Assembly (NCBI GenBank): GCA_012517355.1
Contig: JAAYVD010000112.1
Location: 1 to 64,000 of the forward strand
Source: Candidatus Rifleibacteriota bacterium
GTDB lineage: Bacteria > Muiribacteriota > Ozemobacteria > Ozemobacterales > Ozemobacteraceae
Reading direction: 5' to 3'
Length of the DNA stretch: 64,000 nucleotides
In this document: in pieces, positions 36,038 to 45,900 of the stretch
How positions within the stretch are numbered: position 1 is the stretch's first letter
Layout: each line of letters starts with the position of its first letter
Made by a program: the position numbers and the translations under genes
The notes under the pieces: model-generated
Databases searched by the model: none
What the model was told of the DNA's origin: nothing
Seen by the model: only the letters and a program-made list of their open reading frames with translations

Positions 36038-37027
36038 GTGACCGGCCCGATCGACTTCGACGAGATGCTGGCGAAGGTCGCCCCCGACAACCCGAATCGT
36101 TCCTTTCTGCTCAAGAGCCTGATCGAGATCCGCGCGGGCCAGGACGACCAGGCCCTGATGACCAGGCTGATGACCGGCCTCGTGATGAAATACGCCGAGA
36201 GCGAGCGGCAGCTGAACCGGCTCAACGCCGAACTGCGCGAGAAACAGGAGCACCTCGACGCCGACCTCAAGGCCGCCGCGGTCATCCAGACGGCGCTGCT
36301 GCCCAAGCCCCTGCCCGCCGCCTCGAACGTGCGCGCCGCCTGGAAGTTCGTTCCCTGCCAGAGCATCGGCGGCGACGTGTTCCTGCTCACGCCGCTGGGC
36401 AAGCGGTATCTGATGGTGGCCGTCGTCGACATCAGCGGTCACGGGGTACCCTCGGCCATGGTGACCGTCTCGGTCTGCCAGTTCCTGCAGCCCCAGGCGG
36501 GAACGGTCTTCCAGCCCGGGGCCGGCCCCGACGGCGCGGTGGTGCCACCCGGCCAGGTGCTGGCCTCGCTCGACCGCGAGTTTCCCTATTTCCGTTTCAA
36601 GAAGACCTTTTCGATCTTCTACGGCGTGCTCGACCGCGTCACCGGCCGGTTCACCTTCGCCAACGGCGGGCACCCGCAACCCTTCCTGCAGACCCCCGAC
36701 GGCGCCCTCACCACCCTCGAGGAGCACGGCCCCATCATCGGCATGGGCCTGGGCTCGACCTTCCCGGAAGGGTCGCTCACCCTCTCCCCCGGCAGCCGCC
36801 TGACCTTCTACTCCGACGGCCTGACCGAATGCCGCAACCCCTCAGGGGAGCTGTTCGGTGACGACCGGGTGCGCGACCTGCTCGCCGCGCACCACGCCCT
36901 GCCCCTCCCCGACCTCGCCGCCGCGATCCATGCCGGGGCCAGCAGATTCGTGGCGGGAGCGGGTTTTCCCGATGACTTCACCCTCGTCCACCTGGAGTTC
37001 GCCGGCCCGCCCGCCTCCCCCGCTTGA
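36038..37027 (+). CDS. RsbU-like PP2C/SpoIIE serine phosphatase
   Basis: 329 residues. Residues ~1-85 are helical and may form a dimerisation stalk. The rest is a SpoIIE-type PP2C domain: SIGGDVFLL and VVDISGHG give the first metal ligands, YSDGLTE and DDFTLVHLEF the last. It should dephosphorylate the STAS protein encoded three genes upstream. There is no sensory domain of its own, so input may come from the neighbouring metallo-beta-lactamase-fold protein (inference). The start is a GTG two bases after the previous stop. Confidence 0.93.
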   Translation: MTGPIDFDEMLAKVAPDNPNRSFLLKSLIEIRAGQDDQALMTRLMTGLVMKYAESERQLNRLNAELREKQEHLDADLKAAAVIQTALLPKPLPAASNVRAAWKFVPCQSIGGDVFLLTPLGKRYLMVAVVDISGHGVPSAMVTVSVCQFLQPQAGTVFQPGAGPDGAVVPPGQVLASLDREFPYFRFKKTFSIFYGVLDRVTGRFTFANGGHPQPFLQTPDGALTTLEEHGPIIGMGLGSTFPEGSLTLSPGSRLTFYSDGLTECRNPSGELFGDDRVRDLLAAHHALPLPDLAAAIHAGASRFVAGAGFPDDFTLVHLEFAGPPASPA

Positions 37028-39909
37028 GGGACGGCGACCAGCAGCACGTCCCCGCCATGGTCACCGCCACGCCAGCGGCATCGCCGGGGATGTTTCCTCA
37101 GACGGCCTTCCCCCACCCCTCCGGCACGGTTCGGCAGTTCGTCGCCGCCCGGTGGGAGTTGCAGGGAACCGGTGGGAAACCGCCCCAACACCCGCGAGAT
37201 CCGGGCCGCCCGGCGACCCGGGTCAGTGGCCCCGGCCGGCCGTGGCCGGAAGCGGGTTTATGGCGTGCGGGCTGGCTGGCCTTGTCACTGGTGTGCCTGA
37301 TCCTGCTGGCCGACCCCGCCCTCGTCGCGGCTGCCGAAGGCCGGGGAACGGAGGGGGACCAACTGCAGACCGGTCCCTGGTGGGGCATCGGGCCGCTGGC
37401 GGCGACCGCCTCGCCGGCCGGTCTGCTCTCTTCAGCGGGCAGGCCAGACCCGGGGCGTGATCATCCCGGCCGGGACGGCCCGACGCGCTGGCGCGAGGTT
37501 CCCGCCTGGGCCGACCCCGGGGAGATCCACGACGTGGCCGGAGAACTGGCCACGGGCAACGGCCCCGCCTCGGCCGCGGCTTTCCAGGTTCTCTCCAGCC
37601 CGGCCGGCGGCGAGGCCTGGTGGTATGTCAGCGCGGACGACCTGTTCGAAGGCTGGGTGAACGGGGAACGGGTGGCCTGGCAGGACCGGCCCCTGGACTG
37701 CCGGCCCCGGCGACGGGCGATCCGGATCCGCTTGCGCCCGGGGGCCAACACGGTCTTCCTGGCCCTGGCGAACGTCGATGGGCGTTTCTGCTTCGCCAGC
37801 ACGTTCGAGGCCATCCCCGACCTCCCCGGGGAGGTGGTCCGGCTGCGGCGGACCATCGGGCGGTGGCCCCGCGTGTTCGACCGCGAGGCCGCCCTGGCAC
37901 TGCTCGGGTATCTGCGGGGAACCCCTCTGCCGGAGTCGGCCTTTCCCTATTACGATTCGGAGTTCATGCGGTCGATGACCGAACCCGGCGAAGAGATCGG
38001 GCGGCTGCAGGACGACCTGGACCAGCCGGGGACCGGGGCCCTGCGTCCGTCGAGGTTGTTCCGGCTGGCGGAGGTCATTCGCGACGCCGGGTTGGCGGAA
38101 GAGGCGTCGACCTGGCTGCTCCACCTTCTGGCCGGGCGATTCGCGGCCTCTCTCGCGGGCGTGGCCGGGGGGACGGTCCCAGGCAGGGATCCGGCGGGGA
38201 AGGCCGTGGGGGCGGACGGCCCCTCGGCGGGGCGCGAAACGGATGATTCGCGCCGCCATCCGTGGGGGCAAAGGGGCCCTTCCGACATCGGGCCGGTCGA
38301 CCCCCTGGTTGGGCGTGAGCGGGGTGGCACGCCCCGCCAACCGGGGCGCGGAGGGGACCCGGACGAGATGGGGCCGGACCGGACGGCGGCGGATTTCGGC
38401 CCGGTCGTACAGCAGACGCCCTGGCTGCTGGCGGGACCGGGGGCCGACCTGACGCGGGCGGTGGCCGCCAGTCTGCTGGGGCCGGACGGCACCGTCGACT
38501 GCCGCCGCCCCCTGCCGGGTCTCGCCGGCCAGAGGTCAGACTCCCTTCCCGACCCTCGACCGGATCGGCCCCTTCGCGATGCCCGAAGCGGGCGTTTCGC
38601 GCCGCCATCCGTGGCGACCAAGGGGCCCTTCCGACATCGTGTCGGTCGGCCCCTTTGCGGTGCGCGAAACTGGCGTTTCGCGCCGCCATCCGTGGCGGCA
38701 AAGGGGCCCTTCCGACATCGTGTCGGTCGGGACGAGGGAACGGAGCCGGGGGCGGGCGCCGAACGCGCCCGGGGTGCGGATTCCTGGCGGTTGGTGGCCT
38801 CCTGGACGACGGAGACGGGGCCCCACGACATCGCCGACGTGGTAGCCGGGCCGACCGACGGGCAGGCGGTCCTGCTCACGCGGACGCTCTTCGCCTCCGC
38901 CGAGGTGGACGCCTGGGTCTTCCTGGCCGCCGACGACTGGCTGGACGTCTGGCTCAACGGCCGCCACCTGTTCGCCCCCAACGGGCGGCCCAGCGCCTTC
39001 CTCCCCCGCCAGCAGGTGGTGAAGGTGCGTTTGCGGCGGGGGGTGAACCCTTTGCTCCTGCGGGTCGAGAACCATGCGGGGGCCTGCGCCTTCGCCCTGG
39101 AGGTGCATCCGCTGGCCGACTGGCCGGCGCGGAGCGCTCGGCTGGTCCGGCTCATCCGGTCGTTTCCGCCCGCCTTCGACCCGGACCTGACCGCCGGGGT
39201 GCTCCCCTTTCTCGCCTGGCCGCGTCTTCCCCGTCGCCTGGCGGACGCCTATCGCGAGCTGACCTTCCACCCGATCGCCGACCCCGAGGCGGAGATCCGG
39301 TTCCTGCAGCAGGCGCTGCGCACCGCGACCGAGCCGATAGCCCTCGATGCCGCCCGGTTCCGCCTGGCCGAACTCTGCGGGCAACTCGGACTGGGTGGGA
39401 TCCTGGGGCGGCACCTGCGGTCCCAGCGGGACCGGGCCGGACTCGACGGGCCCCGCCTGTGGCGCGGGGCGCTGGCGGTGTTCCACTCCGGCCGGTTCGC
39501 CGAGGGGATCGGGGAGCTCCAGCGGGTGGCGGACCTGTTCCCGGAACTGGGGGCCGCCCGCCTGGGCCTGGCCGAGGTGCTCTCCTGGAGGGCCTGGCAG
39601 ACGCTGGATTACCGGGTGCGGGACCAGGCCTGGGAGGCCTGGCAGCGGGTGGACCGGGCGGACCGCGCCCGACCGGCCGCCCTGGCCGCCCAGGCCGGCC
39701 TGTGGTACCTGTTCGCCCGGAAGGACACGGCCAACCGGTGGTTCGAAGCCGCCCTGCGGGCTGACCCGCGGAACCTGTCCGCCTGGCTGACCCGGTGGGA
39801 GGTCCGCTCACCCTTTCCCGACCAGGCGGCGGAAGGGGCCTATCTGCGGGAGTTCGCGGTCTGGGACGACCGGACCGCCCGCGAATGGTACCGGGAGATC
39901 GAACCGTGA
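37024..39909 (+). CDS. Secreted, internally duplicated beta-sandwich/helical repeat protein carrying three palindromic-repeat inserts
   Basis: Up to 961 residues. The start is uncertain: TTG at 37024 overlaps the phosphatase stop; ATGs at 37057 and 37090 are alternatives. An export segment lies at residues ~79-103 (WLALSLVCLILLADPALVAA). Two copies of one module follow. Each has a beta-sandwich with the pattern ...DLFEGWVNG... / ...DWLDVWLNG..., then VR(I/V)RLR.G.N. Each then has a ~100-residue helical part (RLxRxI...PxxFD ... EIxxLQ ... RLAE). The C-terminus (~815-961) is TPR-like. Dispersed repeats insert at residues ~399-426 and ~515-569 between the modules. Its stop overlaps the cyclase GTG, so it is probably the periplasmic partner of the cyclase. 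Confidence 0.75.
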   Translation: MRDGDQQHVPAMVTATPAASPGMFPQTAFPHPSGTVRQFVAARWELQGTGGKPPQHPRDPGRPATRVSGPGRPWPEAGLWRAGWLALSLVCLILLADPALVAAAEGRGTEGDQLQTGPWWGIGPLAATASPAGLLSSAGRPDPGRDHPGRDGPTRWREVPAWADPGEIHDVAGELATGNGPASAAAFQVLSSPAGGEAWWYVSADDLFEGWVNGERVAWQDRPLDCRPRRRAIRIRLRPGANTVFLALANVDGRFCFASTFEAIPDLPGEVVRLRRTIGRWPRVFDREAALALLGYLRGTPLPESAFPYYDSEFMRSMTEPGEEIGRLQDDLDQPGTGALRPSRLFRLAEVIRDAGLAEEASTWLLHLLAGRFAASLAGVAGGTVPGRDPAGKAVGADGPSAGRETDDSRRHPWGQRGPSDIGPVDPLVGRERGGTPRQPGRGGDPDEMGPDRTAADFGPVVQQTPWLLAGPGADLTRAVAASLLGPDGTVDCRRPLPGLAGQRSDSLPDPRPDRPLRDARSGRFAPPSVATKGPFRHRVGRPLCGARNWRFAPPSVAAKGPFRHRVGRDEGTEPGAGAERARGADSWRLVASWTTETGPHDIADVVAGPTDGQAVLLTRTLFASAEVDAWVFLAADDWLDVWLNGRHLFAPNGRPSAFLPRQQVVKVRLRRGVNPLLLRVENHAGACAFALEVHPLADWPARSARLVRLIRSFPPAFDPDLTAGVLPFLAWPRLPRRLADAYRELTFHPIADPEAEIRFLQQALRTATEPIALDAARFRLAELCGQLGLGGILGRHLRSQRDRAGLDGPRLWRGALAVFHSGRFAEGIGELQRVADLFPELGAARLGLAEVLSWRAWQTLDYRVRDQAWEAWQRVDRADRARPAALAAQAGLWYLFARKDTANRWFEAALRADPRNLSAWLTRWEVRSPFPDQAAEGAYLREFAVWDDRTAREWYREIEP
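38219..38299 (+). repeat. Dispersed palindromic repeat, copy D (inside CDS, in frame)
   Basis: About 81 bases. GCGCGAAACGGATGATTCGC then GCCGCCATCCGTGG and AAAGGGGCCCTTCCGACATC match the consensus. Read in the host gene's frame it gives SRRHPWGQRGPSDIG. Confidence 0.85.
38567..38649 (+). repeat. Dispersed palindromic repeat, copy E (inside CDS, first of a tandem pair)
   Basis: Begins GGCCCCTTCGCGATGCCCGA and ends with the perfect hairpin CCGACA-TCG-TGTCGG. Copy F follows head-to-tail with a period of 81 bases. Confidence 0.92.
38648..38730 (+). repeat. Dispersed palindromic repeat, copy F (best-structured copy)
   Basis: GGCCCCTTTGC (38648-38658) pairs perfectly with GCAAAGGGGCC (38698-38708). 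Inside are stem GCGCGAAAC/GTTTCGCGC with loop TGGC (38662-38683) and stem CGCCA/TGGCG with loop TCCG (38684-38697). A 3' hairpin CCGACA-TCG-TGTCGG follows at 38712-38726. The whole is a three-way junction plus hairpin. Confidence 0.95.
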
Positions 39910-42900
39910 CCCGCGCGGCTCCCCCGGGCACCGCCCCGGTCGTTCCCCCGGTCGCTTCCCCGGTCGCTTCCCCGGTCGTGTCGCCTTCCGCTTCCCCGGA
40001 CACGCGCCTGGGCGTTTCCCCGGCCGACTCCCCGGCCCCCCTCCAAGCGCCCACCGCTGTGGACGCCCCCGCCGCGTTCCCGGCGGACCTGTCCCCGCTC
40101 CCGACCGACCCGTCGTCGGCCGGCGCCCCGGGCGGCCCGGGGCGGGGGAACGGGCCGCCGGTTGCGGACCGGGCCCAGGGGTCCCCGCCCCGCGGGCCGC
40201 GCGCCGCCTGGATCTCACTGGTCATGAACTGGGGGGTCCCGTTCCTGCTGAGTCTGCTGCCGCTGGTGGTCCTGCACCTCGCGGCCGGAGAGGAGCAGGC
40301 CAGGCGCGGAGCGGATGCGCGCCGGGAGCGGCGGGAACGGGTCCGCCTCCAGGCCGACCATCTGCGCCGGGCCTCGTCCTTCCCGTTCTGGGCCGAGCGG
40401 GCCGCCCGCCTGCTCAAGCGGGGCGCCCTGGCCGGGCTGGCCGGGACCCAAAGCCGGGGGCAGAACCCCGGCCACGCCGCCGCCCCGCCCCACACCGGGG
40501 ACGTCTCCGGAATCGGCCCACCCCCAGCCAAGGGCGAAGCGGCCGTGCCGATCCGTCATCCGTGGCCCCCACCAGGAGATCCTTCAGACATCGGGTCGGG
40601 TGGGACGGGCCATTTCGGCGGACCGCGGTCGCCCCCTTCCCCAACCGGAACCGCCGCCACTCCCGACCCCTCATCGGCCGAAATCGGGAGGCCGGTCGGG
40701 GTGCCGTTTTCCGGCGGGCGGCCAGGCCGGTTCCTCGTGCCCACCCCCGCCCCGGGAGGCGGGCCGGCAACCAACCGCGCCGGGGTGGCGGAAGCTCTGG
40801 CCAGGGGCCTGGGGACGGCCCTGCGTCGCCTGCAGAGATCGGAACCCCGGCCAGGGGCGGCCACGCCGTTTCGCGGCAGGCGGGGCGGCCAGGGCATCCT
40901 GCCGACCTCTGAGCGGTCGAACCTGGCGGGGTGCCAGGTATGGGCCGTTGCCTTTCCCACCGGGAATCCGGCCGAGGGGGTGGAACCCTGCCGGGCCCCT
41001 CCCCTCCGCCAGGATTTCTCCGCCCTGATGACCGGCCTGTTGCAGGACATCGGCCGGCAGCAGGCGATCGAGGCGGAGGAGGGAAAGGCGGCGCGCCACG
41101 CCGGGGGGGGCAAGAATGACGAGAGCGGTGGGGGAAGCGAGAGGCCGGCCGGGCCGTTCGACGCCACCCGGCTGCGGAGGCTGGAGGCAGGCTTCGGTGA
41201 GGGGTTGTCCGCCGACCTGTTCACCGGCAGCCACCGCGGAACCGGCTTTCCCGTGCTGTTCCGCGGAATTCCCCACATCATGGTCTGGGACCTCGTCTTC
41301 TTCCGGGAACGGACGGTCGGGGCCTTCCTGGTGCTGCTGCCGCTGCCCGACGAGGCCGGCCACGCCGCGCTGCAGTTGACCCTGCGGTACTGGCCGAAAG
41401 GCGGGTTCCGGCCGGCGTTTCTGCCCATGCCGACCGAGCGGCGGGGGATCCTGCCTCCCCCCCTGCTCCACCCCGACCTGGTCCGGGCCCCCGTCCTGGC
41501 CGACATCGAGCGGCTTCGTCGCCAGATGCGGATCTGGCAGCCGGCCGGCACCCGGTTCGAGGGCACCCGGGTGGGGCTGCTGGCCCCCTTCACCGGCCGG
41601 CTGGTCCGGTTGCCGGCCGCCGCGGGATGGTGGGGCATGGTCACCCCCCTCGATCCGCTGACGGGACACCTGGGACTGCTGGTCGGACGCTTTCCCGACC
41701 TGCCCCCCTCCGCCCTGGATCTGTTCCGCGGGATGGCCGACATGGCCTGGATCTTCGTCTGGATCATGGTCGCCATCCGGGCCGCCCTGGTGGGGACGCG
41801 CCCGGCCGGCGTCCGGCGTCAGGCCACCCTGTGGCTGCTCGGCGTCACCGGCATGCCGGTGGTGCTGGGGATCATGGTCGGCGTCCAGCTGAACGGAGAC
41901 CTGCGTTCCAACCGGCTCGAGCAGCTCGAACGCGACCTGGAACGGGCGATGGGCGACCTGGAGACCGGCGCCAACCGGCTCAACGACCGCATCGTCCAGC
42001 AGTGCAAGGAGCGGTTCCATGAGGGGGGGTTCCGGGCGGCCCTGCGGCAGGCCATCGCCAACCCAGCCGCCCGGGAAGGGTTCCTGCGCGACCTGGCCGC
42101 GGGCTTCCGGCGGCACGGGCTGCCCATCTCGGGCCTCCGGGTGATGGGACGGGACGGCCAGGCCATGGAATCCTTCGCGCCCTGGCTGCGGCAATTGTCC
42201 ATCCGGCAGCTGCAGGCAAGCCTGCAGGATGCCTGGGACCTGTATCTCGCCGGGCCCGATGGGGGCCGGAAAAGGCCGACCACCACCCTCGCCAGGTGGC
42301 AGCAGAACGTCTTTGCCGTCAAGGGGGCCGAGGAACAGCCGCTCGCCTGGCAGTCGGGCAACCGCAAGTTCTTCCTCTGGCGGATGATCATACAGGAGAA
42401 GGGCCGGCCGTTCTGCCAGGTGGCGGTGGTCTGGAGCCACGAGAAGCTGTACCGGGCCTACCTCGAGCGGGCGGTGCAGGGACCGGGGCTGTTCTCCGGC
42501 CGGACCGACCTCTCCCTGTCGGTCTATCTGCCGCAGGGGGACGACCTCGAGGAGGTTGGTGCCTCCGCCAATCTGGTGGCCGGGCGCGAGGATCTGCGGC
42601 GAGTGGCCCGGGCAGCGGTGCGGGCGAAGATGCGCCGGATCACGGAGGATGCCCTGACGGTGGGTTTCCCGAGCGAGCGCCTGCCGGGCTACGTCTTCCT
42701 GGGCCAGGCGTCGCTCGCGCCCCTGCGGGCGGAGCTGTGGCGGGAATGGCTCGGCATCGGCATCGTCACCCTCGGGCTGTTCGCCCTCGTGCTCGCGGCG
42801 GCGCGGCTGCTGGGGTTCCGGCTGGCCGCGCCGGTGGTGCGCATGACCGCGGAACTGCGGCGGGTGGCCGCCGGAGACTACGCGGCCCGGGTCGGCGACG

Positions 42901-45900
42901 ACCGCCGGGACGAGCTGGGACAGGCCGGCCGGGCGCTGGACCGCATGACCGGCTGGCTGGCCGAGCGGCAGGAGATGAGCCGGTTCGTCTCCTCCCAGGT
43001 GCTGGACGTGGTGGCCGCCGGGGACTACCGGGGGGCCATGGCCGGCACCCAGCGCGAGGTGGCGATCCTGATCTCGGACATCCGGTCGTTCACCACCCTG
43101 TCGGAGGAGCATCCGGCCCGGGATATCTTCGCCCTGGTGAACGGGCACATGGAGGCCATGACCCGCGCCATCCAGGCGGAAGGCGGGATGATCGACCGGT
43201 TCGTCGGGGACGCCGTGCAGGCGGTCTTCTACGCGGCCGAGGCCGGAACGCCGGGGGTGGGCGGCCCCGCCGACCGCGCGATCCGGGCGGCCCGGGCGAT
43301 GCGCAAAGCGCATCTGGCCAGGATCGAGGCCCGCCGGCGGGAAGGGTTGTTCCCCTACGAGATCGGCATCGGCATCGAGCAGGGAACGGTGGTGGCCGGC
43401 GTCATGGGCGACGGGCAGGCCCGGCTGGACTTCACGGTGCTGGGAGAGCCGGTACAGGCCGCGGCCGAACTGGAAGCCGGCTCGAAGCACGGCACCGCCA
43501 CGAAGATCATCGTCTCCGACCTGGTCAGGCAGACCGTTGGCGAGAGTGTCCCGTGCCGCCGCCTGCCCGACGGCCACCCCGGCTGGGAACTCGCTTCGCT
43601 CGAGGAGGGCGCTCCCCCCGCCTCCCCCGCCTCCCCCGCCGTCCCCCTTCCCGATCCCGCCCCCATCACGCCAGCCCGGCCTCCCCGCCTCCCCCGCCCT
43701 GATCCCCCCACCTTCCCATCCGCCCACCACCGCACCTCCCACCTTCCCTCCCTCGCAAGGCCATCATCTCCCCAACCCGCCACGCTCCCCGCGCCTCACC
43801 CCCCGCCTCCCCACCTCGCCGCCTCCCCCTTTCCCTCCTACGGCGGCCTGCTTCCCCTGCTGGTTCTGTGGCTGGTGCCCGCCGGCCTCCTCTTTCTCGG
43901 GGCGGCGGCCCTGCGACAGGCGGGAATCCGCCAGGCGATCGGCGAGGCGAGGGACCAGGTGCGGGAACGCCTCGGCCGGCTGGAGGGGGAGATGCGGCCG
44001 GAAACCCTGGCGGCAAGGCTGCTCGCCGGAATCGTCATCGGGGCCGGCCACCCTCGCCGGGGAACGCCGGCCGGCCCTCTGAACCCGGAGGAAGCCAACC
44101 GCCTCGGACGGGCGTTGGCCAGCGCCAACGCGAAATCTGCCGGCGCGGCGACGACGGCCAGGCCGGGGAGGCCGTCATCCGGCCGCTTTTTCGTCCTCTC
44201 CGCCCCCGCCGACATCGATCCGGGATCGGCGTGGGGGACCGAATACATGCCCAGGATCCGGCCCGCCCAGGTGCGGCTCCTGTTCCAACGCGCCCGGGGC
44301 GACTTCCCCCTGAGCCTCGACGAGGTCCGCCGATTCGCCACGATCCTCCTCATGATGGAGATCGACCCCCTGTTCACCCCCAATCGCTCCTATTTCCGCC
44401 TGTCCGACTGGTTCTACCGGTGGTTCCAGCGCTTCTTCGTCGGGCCTCGCGGGGGAGCCATCGGCCACCACGGGTTCATCCGCAACGCCCTGCTGTCCCG
44501 CGGCAACCTGCTGCCGATGCGCTTTTGCGAAAGCGACTGGCTGATGTTCTGGCTGCCGGTCAGGCGGCAGCCCGGTGCCGGTGATGGCGGAAACCGGACC
44601 GCCCAGGAGGGGCCGGGAACGGACCGGGGACTCCCGAGAACCGGCGGCACTGGCCTCTCAGCCCGTTCAAGCCGGGATGAGGGGGATCCTGACGGGGACG
44701 GGCCCCGCCCGGAGGAAGCCCGCCAGGGGGGCATCAGCCAGGCCACGGTCATCGGAAGCGGATCGCCCGGGGCAATCCCCGCCGGCACCCCGCCAGGGCC
44801 GTACTCCCCGCCAGCCGGGGACCGGGCGGCTGCCGCGGAGGGGCCGGTGGCGGGGCTGGTATTGGCTTTCCTGCCCGGCAAGGGGCTGGCACCCGAGGCC
44901 GGCTACCGATTCCTGGCCCAGGACCTGGCCCGCCAGGGGTTTCCCGCCGCGATCGCCTGGAAGGCCGGTCGGAGACGCCGCCTCGTCCGCACGGGGGCCT
45001 TCCGGAAAGCAGGGCTGTCCGCACAAGAACCGGGCGACGCACCATTCACGCTCGAGGAGCGGGCGGGGTGGGTGGTCGGGTCGCAGGTGTCGGGGGGGCT
45101 CCGCCCCGCCCGGGTGTTCCTGGCCCGGGATTGGCACCGGCACCTGCCGTGGTCGGCACACCTGGGGACAGCGGGGATCCTGGCCGCCGGGGGTTGGCTG
45201 CTGCTCGGGGGCTGGACGGTCTGGCGGCTGGGCCGTGGCGAACGCGGGGCCCCGGCCTCGTTGCGGGGCCTGCTGATGGGAACCTTCGCCCTGGTGGTGG
45301 TTCCCACCCTGGCCGTCGGGTTCTTCGGGGTCGAGCGGTCGCTGCTGGAGCGGGCCACCCGGCTGCGGGCCGACCGGGCCCGCGACCTGACCGACCTCCT
45401 GGCGGCGGTCGACCGCAGCCAGGACCTGGCCCTCACCTTCGCCTGCAACCTTGTGGCGACCCAGCTCGACCGGCCGGAGTTCCTGGCCGACCTGGCCCGG
45501 TTCGAGAAAGGATGGCCACCACCCGACCGCCCCGATGCCCCGCCTCCGATGCGCTCCCTCCTGGTGGCCTGCCAGTTCCTGGGGCTGTGGCCGCGGGCCG
45601 CCGAACTGGTGTCGGTCACCGGCCTGACCGGCGGCAGCGGGCACGACCAGCGGTTTTTGGAAGCCCTGCGGTGGTTGTGGAACCGCAACCTGTCCGCCCG
45701 GCACGCCGCGGCGGGGGCCGACCTTCCCGTCTCGCAGCGGCGCGCGAACCTGGTGGTGGGGACCCAGGTGGAGGAGTTCGGAACGATCCTCCGCAGCCTG
45801 ATGCCTCCCGCGGGTCTCGCGGCCTGGATGAGCGCGCCCCGCGCGGTGGTGTCGGTCAGCTCCTCTCTGGAGGAGCCCCAGTTCTTCTCGACCCACCACC

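Noticed and set aside
38567-38730. tRNA-like or attC-like reading of the three-way junction
   Set aside because: There is no anticodon arm, T-loop or CCA end, and no integrase or R-box/L-box arrangement; the fold matches a palindromic repeat better.
40671-43742. 1023-residue minus-strand ORF antisense to the cyclase gene, and a similar one at 44667-47300
   Set aside because: No motifs; the plus-strand frame has HAMP and cyclase signatures with correct residue spacing. Codon-position GC bias artefact.
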